Shown one piece after another: positions 1-9,626 of a DNA stretch of 18,315 nt; positions within the stretch are counted from its first letter, which is position 1, and each line of letters starts with the position of its first letter. The DNA lies in assembly GCA_001953115.1 (NCBI GenBank), contig LSSL01000734.1, forward strand, positions 1 through 18,315, written 5' to 3'. A program made the translations under genes and the position numbers. The notes under the pieces were generated by a model that saw only the letters and a program-made list of their open reading frames with translations, did not search any database and was not told the DNA's origin. The DNA comes from Smittium mucronatum (taxonomy: Eukaryota > Kickxellomycota > Harpellomycetes > Harpellales > Legeriomycetaceae).

Positions 1-861
1 AAAAAAAAAAAAACGTAGCTGTATATTGAGAATTTCAGCTAAACTTTCAGCAAAAAAACATTTATTATTTTTTCTGACGAATGTTTGGATGTATAACAGT
101 CCGTTTATTTTTCGTTTTGTTACTGAGATTATGCAAAATCCTACAATTAAACAAAAATGTTGGAGAGTAAAATAGTTTGTCTTTTGAGAGAAAAAAATAA
201 TTTCCCGAAAAAAAAAAATACCGCCTATTGGCTGTGACATTTTTTAAATTGAAAGTGCTATTTATTAAAAGGGATTTTTCTTTGGCGTAATGCAAGTATT
301 TAACGTGCTTAATAAAAAAAAAAAAAAGTTAAACAAAAAAACAAACATGTGTATTATGATCTTCAGCCCGAAGTTGTGCATTTTTAAAAAAGAAAAGGCT
401 TGTATCTTTAAAATATATGACATTTGCCCGGTATTTTACTCATAGTAGTCTAAATAAGAACTATAAAAATGGCGACTAATCTCGTTTAAATTAAGTCTAT
501 ATCTATCAAAAGCAAAAAGTTTCTACTATCTCGAAATAAAATTTAAATCTCTGTCAAGATATTATATCACTTTTAAATACGATAAATTTAAATACATATT
601 AATATTTAAAGTCAACTAAAACAACCTTCAAAAATACCAAAAAAAACTCTTTGAAAAGGAGTATTGGTAATATCCCAGAGAAAAAAACAACATAAAATAT
701 AAGGTCTAGGATCTTTTGGTCAGAAAAAAAGGCAGGTGATATCTGTGGTTGGAAAAAAAAAAACGGAAATTCGTCATTAACGCGGCACAAAATTTCTACT
801 TTAAATAAATTTCAAAAATCAACAGCCAAAACTCGATTTGGATTCGGCATCTAAAGAAAAG
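1..861. other. AT-rich intergenic DNA, no gene seen
   Basis: This stretch is very AT-rich with many A or T runs; the window opens with 13 A. The open frames on the minus strand (about 65-295 and 599-790) are rich in Phe, Lys, Asn and Leu encoded by poly(A/T), have no recognisable motif, and look like chance. I see no RNA gene or repeat family here. It presumably contains the promoter of the gene that follows, but I cannot point to a specific element. Confidence 0.5.
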
Positions 862-3837
862 ATGAAACCAGGTTAGAATAAATATATAATATTTTACAAA
901 CAAAAAACGAAGATGGGAACAATTCTGTCCTTTTATAAAAACCACTTTATAATTTAAAACACAAGATTTCTTTATTAGTGAGATGTTAACGAATGATGTT
1001 GTAATTTTTTAGGTTTCAGTGAAGCTTCATTAAAAGGATTTCCCGAAAGATTGGGAGAATTTAAATTCTGGAAGGGAATTAAGAAATTTTCAAACATCTT
1101 TATTATTGCTTTCATATTTCTTGTGGCAGTTTCTGCTGATGGTCGTAGCGATAGCGAGTTATCTCAAAATATGCACTCCTCGGATACATTTCAGGATATC
1201 AAATACGATTTTCTTTATGATATTGATTTTGGAAAAAAAGAAATTAATAGTGCAACTACAAAAATCGAATTCAAGTTGATTAAAACAGTCCGATCTATTA
1301 AAATATTCGGATTTCAACTAAATGTAAAAAACACAAATATTAAGGTTTCTGTGAGCAAAAATGGAGAGTCGAATGAGGCTTCAGGAGAATGTAGAGACGG
1401 TCAGTGGAAGAAAAAATGTGGCGTTAAATTTAAAAATCACGTTGTTGGAAATTATACAGAAATTTACAATAGTAACGCACTTAATTTTGAACCAAACGAA
1501 TACAGGATTGAAATTAATTATCCTAAAGGCATTTCTACCACTTATTTTTCAAAAAAAGGTTTATTATTGGTTACGTCTATAAAGGCGGAGAAAAACCCCT
1601 TTGATACAAAAGCAAAAAAAACCACACCCAATGATGTATTCTTCCCTGTTTTGGAGGATGGAAACTTATTTGCTACATTCAGTTTGTCAGTTAAAGAAAC
1701 AAAATATAAAGATTCAGATAAATTGGCATTAATCTCCAATTTTAATGATTATGATATTGTGAGTGAAAGTTTTTTTAAAAAAGATAGAAATGTGAGAGGT
1801 TTGAAAAAAACTGGTAGTAATAGTAAACCTATTGAGTGGGGACGTGAGAATATAGATCCTCTACTGGTCAACAAGTTCTTTTTTATGTTTGGGGAACTGG
1901 ACTGGGAAGAAAAAACACTTAATATTTCTTCTAAAAAGAGTATTAAACACTTGGAATTTTATAAAAATGGTATTTCTAAATATATTTCTCGTCAAATATA
2001 CTTAATAGATGATGTCCTGAAATATCTGAGTGTCAAGTACGGAAAAAGCATAGCTTTAAATGCTCTAGTGGACGTAAACCTCGATGATACATACGTAAGT
2101 GAAATTTATGGGATAATGTTCAATGAAAATGATATATCAGTTTGGAAGGAAAATATTGTAAGAAAAATTATTAGAATGTGGTTGGGTAAACCGTTTTATG
2201 GACCAAAACGTGTCAACAACTGGGTAGAAGTTGGATTGGTTGAATTTTTAACTCAACAATATATCGACAGCAAAATAAAGTATATTCAAGATTTTAAACC
2301 TGATGAATTTCCGAATGTTGATTTTCTATACCATGAAGATATAAACACTGATTTTTACGATACCCTTCATAATATAGATCTGAATAAAGTATCAATTGAT
2401 TACCCATACTGTATCAGAGAAAAAATTCATTCTAATGCTATAAAGAGTTACCGCATAATTAATGCTGTCCATGGAATTTTGGGAAATGATAGATTTACCG
2501 AATCCGTTAAACAAATCTTCGATTACTACAATGATGAAAAAAACGAGAAAGACTACGAAAAAAGTTTGAAAATTTTTGAGATATTCAACAAAAATTGCGC
2601 TGAAAATCCAGCGTTAAAAGAGTTAATTGATATAAATAAGTGGGGAGAAAATATAGGACAACCAATATTAAATGCAGTTGGAAGCTCAAACAGAAGAATA
2701 ACTGTGACTCAAGGCAGATATTTGAATGGGGATTATAACAAAGAGGTAGAAAGTCCAATTCCAATTCCGATTTCCATTGAGTTTAAAGGTTGTAAAAGCC
2801 ATGATTATCAATTAGTCAAATCCAGAAGCTCTAATCTAGATTTTGCCGATGATTTTTATGGCTGGTATTTGTTGAAAACTCTCGACCACTATTTTTGGGT
2901 AAATTATGATATTGAAAATCTAATTAAACTTGCAAATGATCAAGAACTACAAAATAGTGATTTGATTGGTACATCTAATGTCATTTCAAACACTTTCAAT
3001 TTAGCCAAACACGGACATAGAAAAATTGGAGATTTATTGACTTTTCTGAATTCGTTTACTGAAAAAACCCATCCCCTTGTCATCAACCAGATAATCAAAC
3101 AGTATTATACATTCTTCTTAGTTAATCTTGAAGAGTTAAAGTCGGACGGGTTTAAAAAAATGTCTATTTCTATATTGGGAAAATTCAAAGACAAGATTTT
3201 GTGTAATGCAAAAAATGAGTATGACGAATATAAAGGTGTTCGGGAAATTTTCCTAGAAATCATCTTACTATCTGGTTATCAAATAGAATGTAGAAAATAT
3301 GCTAATAGTTCTATTCAAACATGGGTTTTAGAAACAGAAAAATTAATAAACAATATAACACCTCATAATTATAAGAAATTAATGACAGATTTCAACGAAA
3401 GTGATCCATTTAGTGATAATGATACAGAAGAAAATGTCAAAAAAATAAATTTGGGATTATTTTATGCAGTTGATGAAGATTTCGAAGAGTTTTTTAACTT
3501 TTGCAAATTTAAAGATTGTAGTTTTTATGATTATAAAACATATTTGATCCTTAGCAGAAAAAAGGTTTTTCAAACTGCAAAGGACACCTTTTCTTCCGAA
3601 ATCAAAAAGGATATAGGATATTTTGACCTATTACATTGTTCTGTTTATTTTGCTAATTTTAAAGAACAAAACGCAAATGAAAATAATTTACTCGTTATCT
3701 TGAATAATTTTTTACAAGTTATGTCAAATGACGGATGCAATCCATATAAATATTGGATATTGAATATCTTTGAAAATATAAAGTGGAGAAACTCAGCAAA
3801 GGGTGAGTTAGACATTTATTTGCAGGACTTTAAGTAG
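862..3837 (+). CDS. secreted or membrane-anchored M1 aminopeptidase-like protein, predicted catalytically dead
   Basis: The frame is open from 997 to the TAG at 3835-3837 but has no ATG before 1171, so a 5' exon is needed. A fitting model is ATG 862, a 10-base exon ending at 871, an intron 872-1012 with a weak GTTAGA donor and a TTTTTTAG acceptor, then exon 2 in frame. Residue numbers below count TTG 1051 as residue 1. Residues 15-29 are a hydrophobic signal peptide or anchor ending in VSA. An N-terminal beta domain follows (about 45-255), then a thermolysin-like domain (about 265-530), then ITVTQGRYL (550-558) opening the beta-sandwich, and a helical ERAP1-C-like region from about 610. The peptidase landmarks align well around MWLG (376-379) and WVEVGL (391-396), but HExxH is R371-K372-I-I-R375, the third zinc ligand Glu is V394, and the GAMEN site reads about TYVSE (347-351). 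In known M1 enzymes these residues bind zinc and do catalysis, so I infer a pseudoenzyme outside the cell or in the secretory pathway. Fold assignment is firm; function and 5' end are not. Confidence 0.78.
872..1012 (+). other. proposed first intron of the M1-like gene
   Basis: The 3' end looks real: TGTTAAC at about 984-990 could be the branch site, followed by a T run and AG at 1011-1012. The 5' site (GTTAGA at 872) is inferred only because ATG-AAA-CCA-G joins in frame to GT-TTC-AGT. Other introns in the window mostly use GTAAG or GTAAAT, so this donor is weak and a different upstream exon is possible. Confidence 0.35.
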
Positions 3838-4714
3838 TTGAATCAGTATTCATGCTAGAGTTTTAAAATTTTCTGATTATTACTTATTATTGTTGTTATT
3901 TTTTTAATAAAAAGAATCTTTTATCAGAAATATCAAACCGATTTAGATGATTTTTTAGGATTTTAGGCAGTTGGTAATGTTGCTTTTTTTTTCACTGAAA
4001 TTTATTTTAAAGTTAATACAAATTCAAAAAACTAATTTAAGAAAATTAAAAAAAGACAAAGTTTTTCAAAAAAAATTTCACCCAACTCTCCTCTGCCGCT
4101 CTAACAGCTCCATACTTCGAGGGTATCGATTCAAGGGTTTAGGCCTGTTGTTTTCTGATAATTACTAATTGATATATTCTTTTGAGGAAATTTCTTCTAT
4201 TCAAACATAAAACTTGATGTCCTGCTTGATACGTCTGATTAATAGATTAAAAAACTGGAGTGGATTTTATCAATTTCTGACAGTTTTTTCGTGTTTAATA
4301 ATCTAAATTGGATATCATGGTTTTTTTATATTTTGATTTCCCGTTCTCTGATTAGCATACATCTTAGGTATAACGATATCATTCTACCAATACTTGTTCC
4401 TTCTCAAGAGGGATTAAAACCACTTTTAACGTATTTAGTATTAATTATCTGTCAAATATCCCCTTTATTGCCCAAAAAAGATATACATCTCAAAATTTTA
4501 ATATCAGAGTCCTTTTTTGAAATTAAGAATGAGTGTGGTTATAGAACAGAACTTTTAAAACATATATATTATTGACCAAGATTTAAATAGCGTTTCTACA
4601 ACTCTGGTACAATAAAATTATTTGGACCCTTGATTTATAAATTTCACTTTATTTAAAGTTAAAATACAAGGTCATAAAGTTAAATACCCTATAATCCATG
4701 GATAATTCTCACTT
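3838..4714. other. intergenic DNA with unassigned coding-like scraps
   Basis: An AATAAAAAG at about 3906 could serve as the polyadenylation signal of the M1-like gene. On the minus strand about 4081-4166 reads LNRYPRSMELLERQRRVG before a stop. On the plus strand 4291-4575 is open for about 94 codons (starting at GTG, no ATG) with hydrophobic stretches followed by LPKKDIHLKILISESFFEIK. Neither can be assigned to a family, and neither has a convincing start or splice structure. They may be fragments of the decayed gene to the right, or chance. Confidence 0.3.
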
Positions 4715-5953
4715 TTATAAGTGGTGATAAAATCCAGGTCTTTTATTTACTTCTGCGTCAGTCATCCAGCCTACTTGAAGCAATACCTGGGCATTGTTTG
4801 GTAGTTGGTAGACAGCATCCTTTTCCCGTAGGTACGCAGCCGGTAGACCGGCAGAGGAGCTTATTGTATTTGGCCTAATATTCTTTTCTATAACGTCTTT
4901 TTCTTTAGTTTATATTTTTTTAGTATAGTTTTTAATGAGATTATCTTACAATAAAATTCCGTGATACAAAGAATATATAATTTTATGTACATCTGGGTCT
5001 ATTTAGTAGTGTGGCTAGTTGGTGATTAATATTTGAACAATGTATCTCGCTCTGGTCAAAAATATATCCGTTCGGTTTCTCAAATGCCGAGCAATTCAAA
5101 GTCTCAAATTAGTATAGATTTTGTTGTGGGAATACCCTTTAGGCAAGCTGTAAGGGTCGCTCATATCTCCCGAATTAATGTCTGGAATTAATAGCTCTTT
5201 TGCTGAACAAATCATTTCAGTAAACGGATCAAAAGAAATAATTATTCCAGTAATAACACCTTTTTTTTTTTTACGCTCCAGTAATAACACGTGTGAATAT
5301 TTGTTCAAAACAGAATCAAAATCTTTTAAAGAAAAAGACGATTCCTATTTGGTATAATCAGCCATACTATTCCAATGGAAATGTCGAATAAGCTCAAGGC
5401 TGTCATTATTTCATTTAGAAGTTCTGTGGTTAAATGATAATTAGCAATTGCATTCAAGGACACGAAATTTGGTTATGTCATTGGTGCTCAATATAGTTTT
5501 CAATATTTTCTTTACCCATTCATAGATATTTGAAATAGGCATTACCAAATTAGGAACATTCACACTTGCTTCTAAAACTATAGCATATTACCAATTAGAG
5601 TTCATATCCAGAAACATATGATCGGTTTGCAAGACTCATTGGAGATGTAAATTCTCTAAGAGATTACCAATTTAGAGACGAAAAAAACTGACTGTTAAAG
5701 AGGATATAATCTATCTCGATCTAAATGCCATTTTGGGTAGTCATATAATCAATCTCAGGAACATTTTCTGAATAAATAAAACATTACAACCGCATCTTCG
5801 CCTTTCTATATCCCGTTTCTACAGTAAAAACATCAACAGAAATCTTATTTACCTTCTCGAATGGTTAAATCCTAAAAAGAATATTTCTCCTTTGAATCGT
5901 TTCAAGCAATCACTTACAAAATTTGAGCCACCTTTCTGAACTCTTTTTCCAAA
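4715..5953 (-). pseudogene. decayed protein-coding gene, unidentified (or an unresolved multi-exon gene)
   Basis: Read on the minus strand, a series of protein-like segments follow one another, mostly in different frames, each closed by a stop: 5953-5849 (GGSNFVSDCLKRFKGEIFFL), 5864-5784 (KVNKISVDVFTVETGYRKAK), then the same frame with stops to about 5600 (LREFTSPMSLANRSYVSGYE), 5587-5441 (VNVPNLVMPISNIYEWVKKI), 5472-5326 (NYHLTTELLNEIMTALSLFD), 5350-5096 (SFDPFTEMICSAKELLIPDI), 5108-4983 (NCSAFEKPNGYIFDQSEIHC) and 4909-4715 (LPAAYLREKDAVYQLPNNAQ). Adjacent segments overlap or abut, so small indels explain the shifts better than introns, although acceptor-like TTTTAG at the start and GTAAAT at 5854 leave a spliced gene possible. 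I do not recognise the family; no catalytic motif stands out. The composition is less lysine/asparagine-rich than chance frames here, which supports an origin as a real gene. Confidence 0.5.
5246..5290 (-). repeat. 14-bp direct repeat flanking a poly(A) micro-insertion
   Basis: TCCAGTAATAACAC occurs at 5246-5259 and again, identically, at 5277-5290. Between them are 17 bases, C, twelve T, then ACGC. On the minus strand this is GCGT followed by twelve A and G, flanked by the same 14-mer. That is the form of a target-site duplication around a tiny, almost completely 5'-truncated poly(A) retro-insertion. The net gain of 31 bp is not a multiple of three and would shift the frame of the surrounding decayed gene. 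Confidence 0.6.
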
Positions 5954-6042
5954 CTAAAAGCTCAAAAAAATATCTAATTTATCATTTTTCTTTAAATTTA
6001 AAAGGTTTTTCTTTTTGATACTCAAAATTATACCTTTTTATT

Positions 6043-8289
6043 ATGGTGGAACATATTCTATCCTCAAGTACAACAAATCTATCTGAAATTCAAAAGAGCA
6101 ATCCTAAAATACTGGACAATCATAATAAACATATAGCAAACAAAGAATCTCAACAGCCCTTAAATTTTGATACTTCAAAATTCACCAGTTGCTTAACAGT
6201 AGATTATTCCTCTGAAAACAACTTGAAAAAAATTAACCAGTACTTTGTTGGTAAAATTTTGGGAAATGGAGTTCATGGAACCGTCCGATTAGCAACTGAT
6301 TCTTTGACTGGTAAAAACTATGCCATAAAAATTATCGAAAAAAGGAAAAAAGGAAATAAGCGACTTGCAGTTAATAGAAATCCGCTTCAGAGAAAATTTC
6401 CTAAATATGATGTGGACAATCTAGAGCGTATAAAAAAAGAAATTTCTATTCTGAAAAAGTGTAATCATCCAAATATTGTAAAATTACAGGAAGTAATCGA
6501 TGATAACAAGGCTAAGAGAATATTCATGGTAATAGAATACGCTGAATTAGGTGAAATAAAATGGAGAAATTCAGATGGGATTCCTATCCTTGGTTTTAAA
6601 AAAATACAGCAAATATTTCATGGATTAGTACTAGGACTTGAGTATATGCACAAATTAGGGATTCTCCACAGAGATATCAAACCAGCCAATCTACTCCTGG
6701 ACCAACACAACCAAGTGAAAATAACTGATTTTGGCGTTTCTTTCAATGGTCCACCTACTTCTTTTGATTTGTACTTTAATAATTTTAATCTCTTGAAAAA
6801 GGATAATATCACTTCAAGTCTCATATTCCGTAAAAGTCAAGCACACAATCTTAGTAGACATCATAGGGGAGTATCCGTTTTATTTTCAAAAAGCGATCCA
6901 AGAATGTCTAAAGCATTACCAGAGTTAAAAGATTCTTTTATAAAAACACCCGACTCGGCTAAAACTAATCAAAATCTTACAAAATCTCGTAGAAAAACTC
7001 ATGGTGGAAGAATCATGAACAGAATATTGCCCAAATCTTCTCCTAAACCCGAAAAGATTCTAAAGTCCAAAACAAGCGTTTATTATTCCGATCCTAACTA
7101 TATTAATGACTCCCCCCAACTCAAAAATGAAAATAATCTAAAGAATAAATACTTTGGTTGGATAAAAAATATGTTTAAGAATAAAGGAAATTCTGAACCA
7201 CCCCGCAAACCCTTGCCTATAGAGAAGGATTCTAACCAAGCTAGTGCAAACCAAACCAACGATATACAGAATTTTCTTGATGAGATTCCGCAGGAAAATA
7301 ATAATCCCAATGGTTTGTTCAATTTTAGTGATGGATCCAAATCATCAATTAACCTATCAGTTGAGAATTTTAGCATGTCTGACACCGATGAATTTTTCTC
7401 TTCTGGCTCAGAAAGCAGCCAATACTCGTTCTCTTCAAGCAGCGTAAATATTTCGAACAGACTTTTGTCAAACTTGGATAATCATGACTTTTCTCCTAGA
7501 GCTTGTCTCAATCCCAAAAACGCAAATATGCTGGATCTTTGGTCTGGATTCAGTCTTGATGGCATATCTGCAAATGAAACTGTGCCAATTGATTCTCCTC
7601 ACCAAGACCGAGCTTCAGAAACCGAAGAAATTGTTCCGGAAAAGCCGAAGGAAAAATCCGGGACACTTATTGAAGTATTTGGCAAATTTGAATCGCTGGA
7701 CAACAGAAAAGAACTCCAAAAGACAGTAGGTACCCCAGCATTCTTTGCTCCTGAACTTTGTTGCGGAACACAAGAATTGATGAGATTGATAGGGCTGGAA
7801 ACTGACAAATATTGCGACTCTAGTGATTCTGAAGATGATTGTGATTATAATGGAGTATCAAAATTTAATGGAGAGATTTTAATCAACAGGGACAACAATT
7901 CACAAAACGAATTACAAGAATTAGATGCAATTAAATCCAAGAACTTCACTACGAAAAGAAAATTGAAAAAGTTCTCAAAAGCTGATTGCATATCGCCAGC
8001 AGTAGACTACTGGGCAGTGGGGGTTACATTATATGCATTTTCATTTGGGAAGTTGCCATTTTTAGCAAATAATGAATACGAACTATTTAATTTGATTCCA
8101 AAAGCCAAGCCGAAATTGCCACCAATTTCCATGGATTTAGTTGTTAAAGATATTTTGGAGGAGGAGGATCGGGAGAGAAAAGGGTCAGAACTCCTGACAA
8201 TGATTTCAAGACTTCTTGATAAAAACTGCATTAGTAGGGCAACGGCTAAAGAAATTAAAGAGACTCGCTATTTCAACGAAATTAATTAG
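6043..8289 (+). CDS. CaMKK/Sak1/Tos3-like protein kinase, probable upstream kinase of AMPK (SNF1), with giant activation-loop insert
   Basis: This is an intron-free 748-residue Ser/Thr kinase. The ATG at 6043 is the first after an in-frame TGA at 6016, so the N-terminus is complete. Kinase landmarks: glycine loop GNGVHG 74-79, ATP-binding Lys96 in AIK, an Arg/Pro/Lys-rich stretch 101-124 matching the insert typical of CaMKKs, Glu133 of helix C, LGEIKW 169-174, catalytic HRDIKPAN 209-216, DFG 229-231, TVGTPAFFAPE 561-571, DYWAVG 655-660 and the late Arg732 before KEIKETRYF. GEIKW and GTPAFFAPE are characteristic of the fungal Sak1/Tos3/Ssp1 and animal CaMKK group, which phosphorylate the AMPK activation loop when energy or calcium signals demand. 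Two inserts break the C-lobe: about 320 residues (236-556) between DFG and APE, rich in Ser, Asn and Lys, and about 75 residues (575-650) after APE, with an acidic DSSDSEDD. All catalytic residues are present, so it should be active. Target and symbol are inferred from family only. Confidence 0.88.
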   Translation: MVEHILSSSTTNLSEIQKSNPKILDNHNKHIANKESQQPLNFDTSKFTSCLTVDYSSENNLKKINQYFVGKILGNGVHGTVRLATDSLTGKNYAIKIIEKRKKGNKRLAVNRNPLQRKFPKYDVDNLERIKKEISILKKCNHPNIVKLQEVIDDNKAKRIFMVIEYAELGEIKWRNSDGIPILGFKKIQQIFHGLVLGLEYMHKLGILHRDIKPANLLLDQHNQVKITDFGVSFNGPPTSFDLYFNNFNLLKKDNITSSLIFRKSQAHNLSRHHRGVSVLFSKSDPRMSKALPELKDSFIKTPDSAKTNQNLTKSRRKTHGGRIMNRILPKSSPKPEKILKSKTSVYYSDPNYINDSPQLKNENNLKNKYFGWIKNMFKNKGNSEPPRKPLPIEKDSNQASANQTNDIQNFLDEIPQENNNPNGLFNFSDGSKSSINLSVENFSMSDTDEFFSSGSESSQYSFSSSSVNISNRLLSNLDNHDFSPRACLNPKNANMLDLWSGFSLDGISANETVPIDSPHQDRASETEEIVPEKPKEKSGTLIEVFGKFESLDNRKELQKTVGTPAFFAPELCCGTQELMRLIGLETDKYCDSSDSEDDCDYNGVSKFNGEILINRDNNSQNELQELDAIKSKNFTTKRKLKKFSKADCISPAVDYWAVGVTLYAFSFGKLPFLANNEYELFNLIPKAKPKLPPISMDLVVKDILEEEDRERKGSELLTMISRLLDKNCISRATAKEIKETRYFNEIN

Positions 8290-8543
8290 AATGTTAACAA
8301 TATTTTTTTTGTGTATTTGAGAATGAGAAAGTATACAACTTATACTTTTTTTAAACAAAAACAAAAAAAAAAAAAAAAAAAGTCAAATAAATAAAATTTG
8401 TATATATACTTTTTTTTGTGTAAAGGGAAAAAAAAAATCTTGTTTAGTTTCAGTAAATTTTGAAATCGGAGATGTAATTGAGAAGTTTTTTCAGTTTATT
8501 CTTTTTAAGTAAATCTATCTTCTCTCTGCCACCATTTTTTTTT

Positions 8544-9626
8544 TTAGTTCCATCCGATGCTGATGGGTTGGTTTACAGGTGGATTTGGAGTATCTTCAGA
8601 AGAATCTGCATGAGAGGGCATGTTCATGCTAGTTCTGTACATGGGATGCTGGCTGAGCGGTTTTGCTGGTGCAGAGAACTGGTTTACGATAGATGTCCTC
8701 AAGCTTGTTTCTGGGGAATCGGAGGGGGTCAAAATATCGCGGCTTGGGATGTTAAAAACAAAAGGTCTGTTTTTCCCCTTATTGAAGCTCGGATACCTTT
8801 TCACTAATTTATTTAATGGGTTGAGAGGCTGATGAGGGTGAAGATAAAAGATAAAAACGAGGGGGGGAAGATTAAATTTACCTTGGTACTCGTCTGAAGG
8901 TGGAGTTAATGGCTGATCAGGCTTTTTTGTGAAGTCGAACAGTCCAGTGGTCTGCTTCTTTTGTGGTTTAGGTGGAGGTTTATCCAAACTGTATCCAGAA
9001 TCTGAGTCAGGAGGAGTTGGTTCACCTATATAAACATTCAAAACGTTTTATAAATTAAACCATATATAATATATTGGGCTTAAAAATAGAAAAATATATA
9101 TATTTTGTAAATTGAAGATGTGTGAAAGTGTATAATGAAGAGGAATTGCTACCCAATTCTGATTCAAAGATAGCTTTTGGTTTTGTGGTGTATGATTTGA
9201 TTACGGGAATTCTCGTTTCGATCCCAGAGAAGGATTGGCGAGGGTAGCTGTTTATTTGGTACATGGAGGAGACTTGGTTGAGTTTGTTACGCATTGACTG
9301 TCTGTTCTGGGAAGTTTTATTCTAAAAGTACACAATAGATTCAAAAAAGGTGAATATACATGAATGTATGGCGATTTACATGCAATATTAATAAATGCTA
9401 TAATATCGTCTTGATACATATAAATGAACTTAAGAGTAAAAAAAAGACATGTATAATATATGAGTTAATGTGCTGGATCTTTGGTAAAACTTACTAGGTT
9501 GTTTCTTCTTCTGAACAGTAGAACTACGAAACACACAATACCCATAACCAAGATTGAAGCTAACCCGGCAATAATAGGGAGATGTTGCCTAGCTTTGTCC
9601 AAGATTGAGGATAATTTAGACGACAT
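8544..9626 (-). CDS. small single-pass membrane protein with Pro/Ser-rich tail, four exons, unknown family
   Basis: I assemble four exons on the minus strand: 9626-9495, 9321-9153, 9025-8882 and 8803-8544 (705 bases, 234 residues). Splice phases agree at every junction: GTAAGT donor with TTTTAG acceptor, GTAGCA with ATATAG, and GTAAAT with AAATTAG preceded by a CTCAAC branch-like site. The ATG has A at -3. Residues 17-38 are a strongly hydrophobic segment followed by RRRNN, so a single membrane span with the long C-terminal part probably in the cytosol. The tail is rich in Pro, Ser and Thr and contains KPPPKPQKK, a PxxPxK pattern that SH3 domains often bind, plus several SP and TP sites. There is no catalytic motif. 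It converges on the kinase gene with about 250 bases between stops. I do not recognise the family; a plasma-membrane scaffold or polarity adaptor is a guess from architecture only. Confidence 0.68.

Noticed and set aside
862..3837. TAF2 (TFIID subunit), which is also an inactive M1-like protein
   Set aside because: A hydrophobic signal segment at the N-terminus, an ITVTQ beta-domain block and a C-terminal ERAP1-like helical region fit exported M1 aminopeptidases better than nuclear TAF2. Not fully excluded.
4120..4140. Possible tRNA B box (GGTATCGATTCAAGG)
   Set aside because: Does not match GGTTCRANNCC and has no partner A box or acceptor stem.
4740..4860. tRNA-like or structured RNA in the GC-richer patch
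   Set aside because: No A or B box pattern and no cloverleaf pairing; the minus strand reads as protein instead.
6748..7710. Unspliced intron inside the kinase
   Set aside because: About 320 codons open with no stop in DNA where the confirmed introns contain many stops, and ordinary coding composition.
8478..8832. Plus-strand open frames opposite the membrane-protein gene
   Set aside because: Antisense shadows of its last exon; Cys/Trp-rich from reading the reverse of Pro/Ser codons.
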